Positions 41,665 through 50,772 of a stretch of 64,000 nt of DNA are shown piece after piece (position 1 is the stretch's first letter; every line of letters begins with the position of its first letter). The DNA comes from Casp-actino8 sp044358015. GTDB lineage: Bacteria > Actinomycetota > Acidimicrobiia > Acidimicrobiales > Ilumatobacteraceae. Location of the stretch: the NCBI GenBank assembly GCA_044358015.1, contig JBIKOO010000002.1, positions 47,744-111,743 on the forward strand, read 5' to 3'. A program made the translations under genes and the position numbers. The notes below the pieces were generated by a model. The model saw only the letters and a program-made list of their open reading frames with translations. It did no database searches and was not told the DNA's origin.

Positions 41665-42774
41665 ATGGCAGCACAACGCGAATGGTACGAAAAGGATTAC
41701 TACGCGGTGCTGGGCGTGGCTCAATCTGCTGAAGCAAAAGAAATCACCAAGGCCTATCGCAAATTGGCGCGTGAAAATCACCCTGATGCCAAACCCGGTG
41801 ATGATGCTGCTGAAGAACGATTTAAAGAAATTTCAACCGCTTACGACGTCTTAAGTGACGAAACCAAACGGCGAGAGTACGACGAAGTTCGTCGACTCGG
41901 CCCGATGGGCGGTGGAGGCATGGGCAACATGCGATTCACCACCGGCGGTGAATCTGGATCATTTGAAGACATGTTCAGAATGTTTTCAGGTGGTCGTTCG
42001 CGAGGTGGCTCCAGCAGTGGCGTCGGTCCACGACGTGGCTCCGATCTTGAAGCGAATCTCACGCTCGATTTCAATGACGCAATTCTTGGTGTAACGACGA
42101 TTGTCTATCTCACGAGTGATGCACGTTGTGAAACCTGCAGTGGTTCAGGCGCTCGCCCAGGCACAAATCGCAAGACCTGTTCGCAGTGTGGTGGTCGTGG
42201 ACAAGTTGACGACAATCAAGGCTTCTTCTCATTTGCGAGTCCGTGTGCGGGATGCGGCGGTGCGGGAAGCACGATCGAAACTCCATGTGGTGTTTGCCGC
42301 GGAACCGGAATTGAAAAACGAAATCGCGAAGTGAAGGTACGAGTGCCCGCGGGTGTTTCTGACGGATCGCGTATTCGTTTGACTGGCAAAGGAACACCAG
42401 GACGTAACGGCGGACCTAATGGTGATCTCTTCATCATCTGTCGAGTTGGTAAGAGTGCAACCTTTGGCCGTGATGGCGACAACCTCACAGTTAACGTGCC
42501 AGTCACCTTTGCCGAAGCTGCCCTTGGTGCCAACATTGAAGTACCGACATTGAGTGGCGACAACGTGACCTTACGGATTAAGGCCGGAACCCAAAGTGGA
42601 AGTCGTCATCGGGTAAAGGGTCGCGGTGTTGAAACAGCGAAACACCAGGGCGACCTCATCGTGACCGTCAATGTTTTCGTGCCGACTTCGTTAACTGATG
42701 AACAACGTGAGGCAATTGAAATGATGGCATCAGTCGTACACATCAACCCGAGAGATAACACGAACAACAGTTAG
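41665..42774 (+). CDS. dnaJ: Chaperone DnaJ (Hsp40)
   Basis: A type I DnaJ of 369 aa. The J-domain (about 8-75) has the HPD tripeptide in ARENHPDAKPGD; a Gly-rich region follows (about 90-125); the zinc domain contains four CxxCxGxG-type modules (CETCSGSGARPG, CSQCGGRGQV, CAGCGGAGSTIE, CGVCRGTGIE); then the two C-terminal beta domains. A strong AGGAGGTGAG ribosome-binding site precedes ATG 41665. It acts with DnaK and GrpE. Confidence 0.98.
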   Translation: MAAQREWYEKDYYAVLGVAQSAEAKEITKAYRKLARENHPDAKPGDDAAEERFKEISTAYDVLSDETKRREYDEVRRLGPMGGGGMGNMRFTTGGESGSFEDMFRMFSGGRSRGGSSSGVGPRRGSDLEANLTLDFNDAILGVTTIVYLTSDARCETCSGSGARPGTNRKTCSQCGGRGQVDDNQGFFSFASPCAGCGGAGSTIETPCGVCRGTGIEKRNREVKVRVPAGVSDGSRIRLTGKGTPGRNGGPNGDLFIICRVGKSATFGRDGDNLTVNVPVTFAEAALGANIEVPTLSGDNVTLRIKAGTQSGSRHRVKGRGVETAKHQGDLIVTVNVFVPTSLTDEQREAIEMMASVVHINPRDNTNNS

Positions 42775-42784
42775 TGAGGCACTC

Positions 42785-43195
42785 ATGAGTCAACAAGCGA
42801 ATGAACACGCCATTTATGTCATCTCTGTTGCCGCCGAACGCGCCGGGATGCATCCGCAAACGTTACGTATCTACGAGCGCCGTGGACTTTTGCAGCCCGC
42901 TCGCACCCAAGGTGGCAATCGCCGCTACAGCGAATTAGATATTGCTCGTTTACGCCGAATCTCTGAACTGACCGCCGAAGGTATGAATGTTGAAGGTATT
43001 CGGCGCGTGATGTATCTCGAAGCCGAAGTACTTCGCTTGCGCAATGAAGTCGATCAACTTCGACTTTTGGCTGCGCAAGCGATTCATGCAGTACAAGTTC
43101 GACCAAGCACTCCGCCATCGCAGGCCAACATTGTGCCCTTGCGCCAGGCCGTAACTGTCTTTGGTCATGTTGATGCAGTGTTACGACGAGATTGA
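42785..43195 (+). CDS. hspR: Heat-shock repressor HspR (MerR family)
   Basis: A 136-aa MerR-type regulator with the winged helix GMHPQTLRIYERRGLLQPARTQGGNRRYSE, a short hinge helix and a coiled-coil region with VLRLRNEVDQLRLLAAQ. In actinobacteria HspR binds HAIR sequences, with DnaK as co-repressor. Position after dnaJ and the HAIR-like site at 39145-39165 support this role. Ten bases separate it from dnaJ. Confidence 0.95.
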   Translation: MSQQANEHAIYVISVAAERAGMHPQTLRIYERRGLLQPARTQGGNRRYSELDIARLRRISELTAEGMNVEGIRRVMYLEAEVLRLRNEVDQLRLLAAQAIHAVQVRPSTPPSQANIVPLRQAVTVFGHVDAVLRRD

Positions 43196-43208
43196 TTGAG
43201 GTGAACTC

Positions 43209-44132
43209 ATGAGCACACAACCCGATTACCAGCCTTATCTTGCCGGTGCCTTTCGTTGGAGGCTCGGGCTTCGACCTTTAGATCTTGCAAACTGGATCGA
43301 AATCGGCGATGACTACGACCACGAAATGGACGCCAAGAAGTCTGTCTTTGCCAAGAACTTCACGACAGCGAATGCATTTCAACCCAATACCGAAAATGAA
43401 GCAGCAGAAGTTTTAGAAAGCCTTGTAAATCATCTCGTAACGAATCGACCCAATTGGTTCAGTCGCGAAGGTCGAGACATTGTCAATCATCACCGCCATG
43501 AGAGATTTGCAGTCGAACCAAGTAATGAAGGTCAATGGGATGAACATCCGTTGGTGACCTGCGCGCGTCTGGTTCAAGAAGATTTTGCGTTGCTTGTTGA
43601 ACGAGGCGGTCGTTTGATTTTTGGCGGTGGGAGTGTTTGCTTCCCCAATCGCTGGGATCTCAATTCAAAACTGGGTCTCACAATGAGTGAAGTGCACGCA
43701 CCAGTTGATCGACTCAACGAACAGTTGCAAGATCCGATTGATTCGTTCTTTGAACGACTCATGCCCGAGAAGTCGTTCTGGCGATTGGGTTGGGCCGTGC
43801 TGGATACCGACGAGTTGTACCAAGCAGTTGACGGTACGGCACCAAAGTCACCAGCCTTGCCAACTCTTGGCGACCCGACAACTGGTGATCGATTGTTCTT
43901 GCGTGTTGAACGCGAAACAATTCGGCGCTTCCCGAAAACTCATTGCGTGCTATTCACAATTCGGTCGTACGTTCGACCGCTTTCGCATCTCGTTGATCGA
44001 CCAGAAGATGCGGTTCGACTTGCTGAAGCCTTAAGCAATTTGCCTGAAGACGTGCGTGATTACAAACAGACAACCAAATTGACCGCCCCGGCTGTGCATT
44101 GGTTGCAATCAGTCGCTGCCCAAGAAAAATGA
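43209..44132 (+). CDS. DUF3445 / heme-dependent oxidative N-demethylase-like protein
   Basis: A 307-aa protein matching the DUF3445 family: YLAGAFRWRLGLRPLDLANWIEI, a central EDFALLV...GGSVCFPNRWDL block, IHAPV-like VHAPVDRLN, and the C-terminal FTIRSYVRPLSHL. Some members have been characterised as heme-dependent oxidative N-demethylases acting on dimethylamine-type groups, others are unknown. Here it sits in the heat-shock operon, 13 bases after hspR and 13 before clpB, which is unusual. The family call is by motif memory. Confidence 0.78.
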   Translation: MSTQPDYQPYLAGAFRWRLGLRPLDLANWIEIGDDYDHEMDAKKSVFAKNFTTANAFQPNTENEAAEVLESLVNHLVTNRPNWFSREGRDIVNHHRHERFAVEPSNEGQWDEHPLVTCARLVQEDFALLVERGGRLIFGGGSVCFPNRWDLNSKLGLTMSEVHAPVDRLNEQLQDPIDSFFERLMPEKSFWRLGWAVLDTDELYQAVDGTAPKSPALPTLGDPTTGDRLFLRVERETIRRFPKTHCVLFTIRSYVRPLSHLVDRPEDAVRLAEALSNLPEDVRDYKQTTKLTAPAVHWLQSVAAQEK

Positions 44133-44145
44133 TGAGGAAAATGAC

Positions 44146-46629
44146 ATGGCTTTGAATCCGAAAAACTGGACGTTAAAAACTCAAGAAGCTGTCGCGGCCG
44201 CCGTTGATCAGGCCAAGGCATTGTCAAACCCTGAACTGACTCCCGACCACTTGATGGTCGCCATCGTGCGACAAGACGACACCATCGTGCCAGCAGTCCT
44301 TGCCAAGTTGGGTCAGGCCCCACTCATGGTGCGTAACGCTGCTGATGAGAAAGTTGCCAAGTTGCCCAAAGCTTATGGCGGCGACGAACCACGTATGAAT
44401 CGTGAACTCAGCAATGTGTTTGAGAACGCTGAGAAGTACCAGAAAGATTTCAAGGACGACTACCTATCGGTTGAACACTTGTTGCTCGCGATGAACAGTC
44501 GTTTGGGTATCGGTAGCGAGGAACTGATGCAAGCGTTACGCGATGTGCGCGGAAGCCATCGGATCACGACGCAAAACCCTGAAGAGAATTTTCAGGCACT
44601 TGAGAAGTACGGCCAAGATCTCACCAAACGCGCACGCGACGGAAAGATTGATCCGGTTATTGGCCGTGACGATGAAATTCGTCGAGTGATTCAGGTTTTG
44701 AGTCGCCGCACCAAGAACAACCCGGTACTGATCGGTGAGCCCGGAGTCGGTAAGACCGCAATTGTTGAAGGCCTAGCTCGACGTATTGCTGAAGGTGATG
44801 TGCCCGAGGGCCTGAAAAACAAGCGGCTGATTTCTCTTGACATTGCCAGTTTGCTAGCAGGAGCAAAGTATCGCGGTGAATTTGAAGAACGCTTGAAGGC
44901 CGTGCTGAAAGAAATCACCGATGCTGCCGGTGAAGTGATCACCTTTGTTGATGAGTTGCACACCATCGTCGGTGCCGGTGGTGCTGAAGGTGCCATGGAT
45001 GCTGGCAACATGATCAAACCCATGTTGGCTCGTGGAGAGCTGCGCATGATTGGTGCAACCACTCTTGACGAGTACCGCAAGTATGTTGAAAAAGACCCGG
45101 CCCTTGAACGGCGATTCCAACAGGTGTATGTCGGCGAGCCGAGCGTTGAAGACACCATCGCAATTTTGCGAGGACTGAAAGAGCGTTACGAAGTTCACCA
45201 TGGTGTTCGTATTCAAGACTCTGCCTTGGTGAGCGCCGCAGTTTTGTCCGATCGCTATATCACGAGTCGTTTCCTTCCTGACAAGGCCATTGACTTGGTT
45301 GACGAAGCAGCTAGCAAGTTACGAATTGAAATTGACTCACTGCCAACTGAGATTGATGTTGTTGAACGTCGCATCATGCAACTCGAAATTGAAAAATTGG
45401 CCTTGGCTAAAGAAACTGATCTGGCTTCGGGTGAGCGACTCTCAACGATTGATGACGAACTTAAACTCCTGAAGAATGATTCGGGCATTATGCGCGAACA
45501 CTGGCAGCAAGAAAAAGATGCCATTAGTGCTATTCGAAATCTGAAAGAAGAACTTGAACAGTTGAAGATCGGTGTTGAATACGAAACTGATCTACAAAAG
45601 AAGTCCGAAATCAGTTACGGACGAATTCCTGAAATTGAACGCCGCATCACCGAAGCAACAGGTCACTTGGATGTGTTACAAACAGGCAATCGGATGCTCA
45701 AAGAAGAAGTTGATGCTGAAGACATTGCTGAGGTCGTGAGTAAATCAACGGGCGTGCCGGTCACTCGTTTGCTTGAAGGCGAAATGGCCAAGTTGGTGCA
45801 TCTTGAAGCGTTGTTACATCAGCGGGTCATTGGTCAAGATCAGGCTGTCACCGCCGTATCAAATGCGATTCGTCGTAGCCGTGCCGGGTTGTCTGATCCC
45901 GATCGGCCCATTGGTTCGTTCTTGTTCCTCGGACCGACCGGTGTGGGTAAGACCGAGTTGGCACGAGCTGTTGCCGAGTTTTTGTTTGATGATGAGCGGG
46001 CCATGGTGCGTATCGACATGGGCGAGTACATGGAGAAGCATTCGGTGTCGCGCTTGGTGGGAGCTCCTCCTGGATACGTGGGGTACGACGAAGGCGGACA
46101 ACTCACTGAAGCTGTGCGCCGTCGTGGGTACACCGTGGTGCTGCTGGATGAGATTGAAAAAGCCCACCCCGATGTCTTCAACATCTTGTTACAGGTACTT
46201 GATGACGGTCGTTTAACCGATGGTCAAGGCCGAACGGTCGACTTCACCAATGTGGTGATCGTGATGACCTCAAACTTGCCGGGTGACCCGCAAATGTTCT
46301 TCAAACCCGAGTTCATCAACCGCATCGATGAGATCATTCGCTTCCGTTCCTTGACGCAAGAAGACTTGGCTCACATCGTGGTTATTCAACTTGAAAAGCT
46401 TCGCGAGCGCCTGTTGGCTCGTCGAATCACTCTTGAGGTAACTCCAGCCGCCGTGGCGTTACTGGCCGCAGTTGGTTTTGACCCCGACTTTGGGGCCCGA
46501 CCATTGAAGCGTGTCATTCAACGCGAGATTGGTGACCGTGCCTCAGTCTTGATCCTCGAAGGCAAAGTGGGCGAAGACAGTGCGATAGTTGTTGACGCAA
46601 TCGACGATCAGATCGTGCTGATTTCGTAA
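44146..46629 (+). CDS. clpB: Disaggregase ClpB (Hsp100)
   Basis: AAA+ disaggregase of 827 aa. The N-domain (about 1-145), first ATPase with Walker A GEPGVGKT and Walker B ITFVDELHT, coiled-coil M-domain (about 395-515) and second ATPase with GPTGVGKTELA and VVLLDEIEKAHPDV follow in order. It extracts proteins from aggregates together with DnaK. In the second ATPase the segment after VIVMTSNL is short (PGDPQMFFKPEFINRIDE), about 15-20 residues less than E. coli ClpB. Last gene of the operon. Confidence 0.97.
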   Translation: MALNPKNWTLKTQEAVAAAVDQAKALSNPELTPDHLMVAIVRQDDTIVPAVLAKLGQAPLMVRNAADEKVAKLPKAYGGDEPRMNRELSNVFENAEKYQKDFKDDYLSVEHLLLAMNSRLGIGSEELMQALRDVRGSHRITTQNPEENFQALEKYGQDLTKRARDGKIDPVIGRDDEIRRVIQVLSRRTKNNPVLIGEPGVGKTAIVEGLARRIAEGDVPEGLKNKRLISLDIASLLAGAKYRGEFEERLKAVLKEITDAAGEVITFVDELHTIVGAGGAEGAMDAGNMIKPMLARGELRMIGATTLDEYRKYVEKDPALERRFQQVYVGEPSVEDTIAILRGLKERYEVHHGVRIQDSALVSAAVLSDRYITSRFLPDKAIDLVDEAASKLRIEIDSLPTEIDVVERRIMQLEIEKLALAKETDLASGERLSTIDDELKLLKNDSGIMREHWQQEKDAISAIRNLKEELEQLKIGVEYETDLQKKSEISYGRIPEIERRITEATGHLDVLQTGNRMLKEEVDAEDIAEVVSKSTGVPVTRLLEGEMAKLVHLEALLHQRVIGQDQAVTAVSNAIRRSRAGLSDPDRPIGSFLFLGPTGVGKTELARAVAEFLFDDERAMVRIDMGEYMEKHSVSRLVGAPPGYVGYDEGGQLTEAVRRRGYTVVLLDEIEKAHPDVFNILLQVLDDGRLTDGQGRTVDFTNVVIVMTSNLPGDPQMFFKPEFINRIDEIIRFRSLTQEDLAHIVVIQLEKLRERLLARRITLEVTPAAVALLAAVGFDPDFGARPLKRVIQREIGDRASVLILEGKVGEDSAIVVDAIDDQIVLIS

Positions 46630-46632
46630 GAA

Positions 46633-47610
46633 CTAAGCAGCTTCAACGATGCCACGGCCTGGCATGACGGCAAGCGAAACACGACCGCCGACCTGAGCAC
46701 CAATGGTTCCACTTGCAGCGTGGACATTCACAAGTTGGTCATTGATGTCGACGCGCACCGAGATGATAGTTACCGGACCTTGAAAGGTCACCCGCGTGAC
46801 AGTTCCGCGCATCGTTAACTCATTTTCGTCTTCAGAGATAGTGATGTCTTCTGGGCGAACCAAGATTTTTCCAACCCCGTTGCTGTTTGGCAACTCGTTG
46901 ATTGAACCAACAAAGCGCGCAACGAATGGTGAAGCAGGCCGCAAGTAGACATCTTCTGGGGTGCCCAACTGTTCAAGGCGGCCATTTGACATGACACCGA
47001 TGCGGTCGCTGATGGCGAGAGCTTCGTCCTGATCATGGGTAACAAAAAGTGTGGTCGTTTTCAATTCAGATTGGATTCGACGAATTTCATCCCGCAAGGT
47101 TGAGCGAACTTTCGCATCGAGAGCCGATAGAGGTTCATCAAGAAGCAGTACTTCGGGCTGAACTGCCAATGCACGAGCTAGTGCAACACGTTGCTGTTGC
47201 CCACCAGAAAGCTGATGAGGATAACGCTTACCGAGTTCGCCTAACTGAACAAGTTCGAGCATTTCGCCAACCCGAGAGTTGCGCTTTGCTTTTTCTACTT
47301 TGCGATTGCGTAAACCAAAATCGACGTTCTGTGCAACGGTGAGATTGGGGAAGAGGCTGTAGCTCTGGAAAACCATTCCCATATTTCGTCGATGGGCTGG
47401 AGTATCAGTGATCACGCTTTCTCCGAGGGAGACGACTCCGGTATCTGGAATTTCAAATCCGGCGGCGATACGCAAGGCAGTTGTTTTGCCGCAACCAGAT
47501 GGTCCCAGCAGACTGACTAACTCACCTGGTTGTAATGCAAGATCAAATGATTCAAGGGCGACTGTTGTGCCGAAGGTTTTTCGAATGCCGGTAAAGCTGA
47601 GCGAGGTCAT
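46633..47610 (-). CDS. ABC importer ATP-binding protein
   Basis: A 325-aa ATPase of the PotA/FbpC/AEP type. Walker A GPSGCGKTTALRIAAGF, Q-loop MVFQSYSLFPNLTV, signature LSGGQQQRVALARALA, Walker B VLLLDEPLSALD and H-loop FVTHDQDEAL are followed by a C-terminal TOBE regulatory domain (about 240-325). The ATG overlaps the stop of the upstream permease by four bases. It powers the importer encoded with it. Confidence 0.94.
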   Translation of the reverse strand: MTSLSFTGIRKTFGTTVALESFDLALQPGELVSLLGPSGCGKTTALRIAAGFEIPDTGVVSLGESVITDTPAHRRNMGMVFQSYSLFPNLTVAQNVDFGLRNRKVEKAKRNSRVGEMLELVQLGELGKRYPHQLSGGQQQRVALARALAVQPEVLLLDEPLSALDAKVRSTLRDEIRRIQSELKTTTLFVTHDQDEALAISDRIGVMSNGRLEQLGTPEDVYLRPASPFVARFVGSINELPNSNGVGKILVRPEDITISEDENELTMRGTVTRVTFQGPVTIISVRVDINDQLVNVHAASGTIGAQVGGRVSLAVMPGRGIVEAA

Positions 47611-48470
47611 ACGAGAATCTCATTTTCTTGGGAACGTGAAACTTGTTGTGATCGAGTACTGCGAGATTTAGAAAGAATGCCGATTGCGACGAAAAGAAGC
47701 GTGGTGCCTAACAATGCAAGGATCGCCAGTGCGTAGCCACCTCTTGGGTCACTTTGCCGATACTGGGCCATAAATGAGGGGAACGTACGCTTTAAGAGGA
47801 CGTCGGAAATTGTGTACTCACCCAATACGACGGCGACAGTGAGAAAAGTGCTGGAGATAATTGCTGCACGAAGATTTGGAATGATCACTCTGAAAAGGGT
47901 GGCAATCCAAGTTGAGCCAAGACTTCGAGATGCTTCAACTAAGACCTTGAGATCAATTGCCCGCAATCCAGTATCAATACTGCGATAAGTGAACGGCAAA
48001 GCAAGTACTACGTAGAACGGAATCAACGAGTAGTCACTATTGAGAAACCAACGAGCATGAGGTTTAACAACGATAATTCCTGCGACAAGTGCGATGGCTG
48101 GAATGACGTACGGCAAGATCGTCAAAAACTCAACGAAAACACGAGCCTTCGGTAATCGAAGATGTACCCAAACCGCAGTAGGAACCAAAAGCCCGAGTGT
48201 GAAGAGTGCTGTTCCGACTGCCAACTTCAAACTGAGAGTCAGAGCTTCGGCGAAGAAGTCATCGGAAAATGAAGCAGTGACCGATGAGAACGACCACTTC
48301 TCAAAAAGATTATTCCAACCCAAGTCAATGACTTGAAGGTTTTGGAAAGCGAAACGTGCCATCGCAAGCAACGGAAACGCGAAGAAAATTGCGCTTGCAA
48401 TCAAGACAAGAGTCGGGAGCAAACGTCCTAGTGCTCGTTGAGAACGAGATTGTTTCATGAGTTGCTCCAT
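47607..48470 (-). CDS. ABC importer permease 2
   Basis: A 287-aa membrane protein with about six helices and the EAA coupling motif EASRSLGSTWIATLFRVIIPN. It belongs to the binding-protein-dependent permease family of Fe3+/polyamine/phosphonate importers. Its start overlaps the end of permease 1 by 16 bases and its stop overlaps the ATPase start by four, so the order is SBP, permease, permease, ATPase. Confidence 0.92.
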   Translation of the reverse strand: MEQLMKQSRSQRALGRLLPTLVLIASAIFFAFPLLAMARFAFQNLQVIDLGWNNLFEKWSFSSVTASFSDDFFAEALTLSLKLAVGTALFTLGLLVPTAVWVHLRLPKARVFVEFLTILPYVIPAIALVAGIIVVKPHARWFLNSDYSLIPFYVVLALPFTYRSIDTGLRAIDLKVLVEASRSLGSTWIATLFRVIIPNLRAAIISSTFLTVAVVLGEYTISDVLLKRTFPSFMAQYRQSDPRGGYALAILALLGTTLLFVAIGILSKSRSTRSQQVSRSQENEILV

Positions 48471-49378
48471 CGTTCAGCGCGTCGACGAAGTAGCCAATAG
48501 GCGGCCATGCTGATGCCCATCAAGATGATCATCCAAGCAGCAAGTGAATATCCAACAGCATCTTCACCAATCGAGATATCTCCTCCTAGGAAGAAACTAA
48601 TTCTGAGTGGAACGATCTTTGAGTTGTCGGTTAGTTGCCGAGCCGTTGCATAGGCGCTGAACGAGTTGGCGAATAACAACAAGAATCCACCAAGAAGTGA
48701 TGGTGCAAGAATTGGTAGTCCGACTCTGCGCCAATAAGTCCAAGCGCTACCGCCAAGATTGGCGCAAGCCTCTCTCCAAGATGTTTTCAATCCATCGATA
48801 GCTGGCAGCGTGACCAAAACCATGAGTGGAATATTGAAATACGAATACACAGTAATGAGACCTGAGACTTCGCCAAGTTTGAAGTCGCCGGCATAAAGAT
48901 CCCAGCCGAAAGCATTAAGAATTTTGGTTCCAAGTCCCTGGCGTCCGAGAAGACTAAGAAACGCGAATGCGAGTGGGAGTCCGCCCATATTGGCCGCAAC
49001 TCCACTGAATGAACTGACGATGTTGCGCAGCCAACGGGGCCGCGTGGCAGTGGCCGCAGCGTAAGCCAAGAAACCACCGAAAACGACGCCAACGAACGCC
49101 GCACCTGCGGAGAACTTCAGCGAGAAGATAAAGGCGTCGAGATTCTGTCCCGAGATTGCCTCGCGCATTGCGCTGAACCCGAATGACCCATCAGCGTCGT
49201 GAAGAGCTTGCGCGAAAACGCTGATTGCTGGGATAAGCAGAAACAAGATGAGAAAAAGAAAGAACGGAATAAGCCCCGACCAAGCCGAGACCCGTCGAAG
49301 CGCAGAAAAGAGCAAGGGGGTCGCCGCAGTTGCGACGACCCCCTCATCTTTTTTGGGGGAGGTATGAGTGAACGCCAC
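48455..49378 (-). CDS. ABC importer permease 1
   Basis: Membrane protein of up to 307 aa with about six helices and the EAA motif REACANLGGSAWTYWRRVGLPIL. A GTG at 49376-49378 gives the longest reading, but codons 11-22 lie within a strong 30-base hairpin. A TTG start near 49315, directly before LLFSALRRVSAW and the first helix, is plausible, placing the hairpin between the SBP and permease genes. Confidence 0.9.
   Translation of the reverse strand: MAFTHTSPKKDEGVVATAATPLLFSALRRVSAWSGLIPFFLFLILFLLIPAISVFAQALHDADGSFGFSAMREAISGQNLDAFIFSLKFSAGAAFVGVVFGGFLAYAAATATRPRWLRNIVSSFSGVAANMGGLPLAFAFLSLLGRQGLGTKILNAFGWDLYAGDFKLGEVSGLITVYSYFNIPLMVLVTLPAIDGLKTSWREACANLGGSAWTYWRRVGLPILAPSLLGGFLLLFANSFSAYATARQLTDNSKIVPLRISFFLGGDISIGEDAVGYSLAAWMIILMGISMAAYWLLRRRAERWSNS
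49315..49344 (-). terminator. Intra-operon hairpin, probable attenuator
   Basis: AGGGGGTCG pairs with CGACCCCCT, and inside it CGCA pairs with TGCG across a two-base loop, leaving one C-A mismatch. A CCCCC run upstream on the minus strand (complement of 49355-49359) could pair alternatively with the GGGGG arm. The site is just after the binding-protein gene, where such importers often have an attenuating hairpin. Confidence 0.6.
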
Positions 49379-49380
49379 GA

Positions 49381-50574
49381 TCAGGCGTCAGCCACCATTG
49401 GGCCCCACTGCTCGGCGAGAACAGCTTTTGCAGCTGCGATCTGAGCAGGGGTCAAGAAACTGATTTGTGAAACCAGTTCGTCGGGGGGCAAATTGGCCTT
49501 GACTTCGTCGGTCACGAGTCCAGCAGCGGTCAAAGCTTCGATACGAGCCGGGACAGCACCACCTTCGAGGTAGCCCAATGCGCCTTCATCGCTGAAGATG
49601 TGTTCCATCCACAACTTGGAGCAAGCCTGGTGTGGCGAGTCCTTGATGACACCTTGGCCGTAGAAGCCTCCGTACACGCCGTCGCTCGGGAAGTTGGTTT
49701 CGTAGGTGATTCCAGCAGCTTCGAGTTCAGCGGCCAATCCGGGAACGTTGTAGCTCCAGTCAATGGTGATGGGGGTTTCGCCTGACAAAACGGTTTCCTT
49801 GGTGACGTCGGTGCCACCGAGGTTGCCAGCAGCCTTGAGGTCGGCGAAGAACTGGATGCCGGGCAAGATGTCATCGGCGCTGCCGCCGTTGGCAAGTGAA
49901 GCGGCCATAACTGCTGCGAATGCTGCACCAGCTTCACGGGGGTCGCCATTCAAGGAAACGAGACCCTTGTATTCAGGCTTCATCAAGTCAGCAAATGTCG
50001 TCGGAGCCACGGGGGCAATCTTGGTGTTGGTTGTAATGGCCATAATTCCGTAATACGCGGCGGTCCAGTTGTTGTCGGCATCCTTCAAGCCAGCGGGGAT
50101 TTCGGCATCGGTTGTCAAGACGTAGGGCTCAAACAAACCAGCATCGACCATTTCCTGGGCGATTGCGGGGCTGACGTCAACGTTGTCGGGCATGTCTTCT
50201 TGACCGGCCAATGTCTGAACGGCTTCCATCTCTTCTTTTGATGAAGCGTCGGGGTTAGCAACGGGGTACTCGACATCGGGATACTTCTCGCCGAAAGCGG
50301 CGAGGATGCCCTTGTAGTTGGCCCATTCGTCGGGAAGGGCGATCAAGTTGACCTTGGCGCCTTCGGCCTGGCACTCTTCGTAAAGAGCGTCAAGCGGATC
50401 GGTATCTGTCGGGGCCATGGTGGTCTCGTCAGTTGCAGGTGCTTCAGTAGCAGCGGGGGCCTTTGTTGTGTCACTGGTGCTTGAGTCATCGCCACCACAG
50501 GCTGCGAGTGCCAAACCAGCGACAATGGCGAGTGACGCCATCTTGCGCATGGATGAGTACTTTGAGGGGATCAT
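49381..50574 (-). CDS. ABC importer substrate-binding lipoprotein
   Basis: A 397-aa binding protein with lipobox ALAACGG and a Thr/Ala/Glu-rich linker (about 25-52). The fold matches the Fe3+/polyamine/2-aminoethylphosphonate binding-protein group: ALPDEWANYKGILAAFGEKYP, PTTFADLMKPEYKGLVSL and GGAVPARIEAL. ATG 50572-50574 is preceded by AAAGGAAAACG; an upstream GTG is less likely. Ligand cannot be read from sequence; no riboswitch or metal box was recognised upstream. It is the first gene of a four-gene operon. Confidence 0.92.
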   Translation of the reverse strand: MIPSKYSSMRKMASLAIVAGLALAACGGDDSSTSDTTKAPAATEAPATDETTMAPTDTDPLDALYEECQAEGAKVNLIALPDEWANYKGILAAFGEKYPDVEYPVANPDASSKEEMEAVQTLAGQEDMPDNVDVSPAIAQEMVDAGLFEPYVLTTDAEIPAGLKDADNNWTAAYYGIMAITTNTKIAPVAPTTFADLMKPEYKGLVSLNGDPREAGAAFAAVMAASLANGGSADDILPGIQFFADLKAAGNLGGTDVTKETVLSGETPITIDWSYNVPGLAAELEAAGITYETNFPSDGVYGGFYGQGVIKDSPHQACSKLWMEHIFSDEGALGYLEGGAVPARIEALTAAGLVTDEVKANLPPDELVSQISFLTPAQIAAAKAVLAEQWGPMVADA

Positions 50575-50772
50575 CGTTTTCCTTTTGGTTGTGTTCACGG
50601 ATTGTCAAGACTGTTGTATTGACAGGTGTTTACTTTGATCAAGCGAAGTGACGGCAAAGAATCGTTTGTCTGCTTTTGTCATGAACATTGCGTGAATGGA
50701 TTCGCAGTTCACTCAAAATCAACCGAGCAAGTAGGGTGTCGTTACGTTCCCCCCATTTATTAGGAGCGTGCC

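Noticed and set aside
50575..50772. Riboswitch upstream of purA or of the ABC importer
   Set aside because: No conserved riboswitch core (for example TPP CUGAGA or purine-type loops) could be found.
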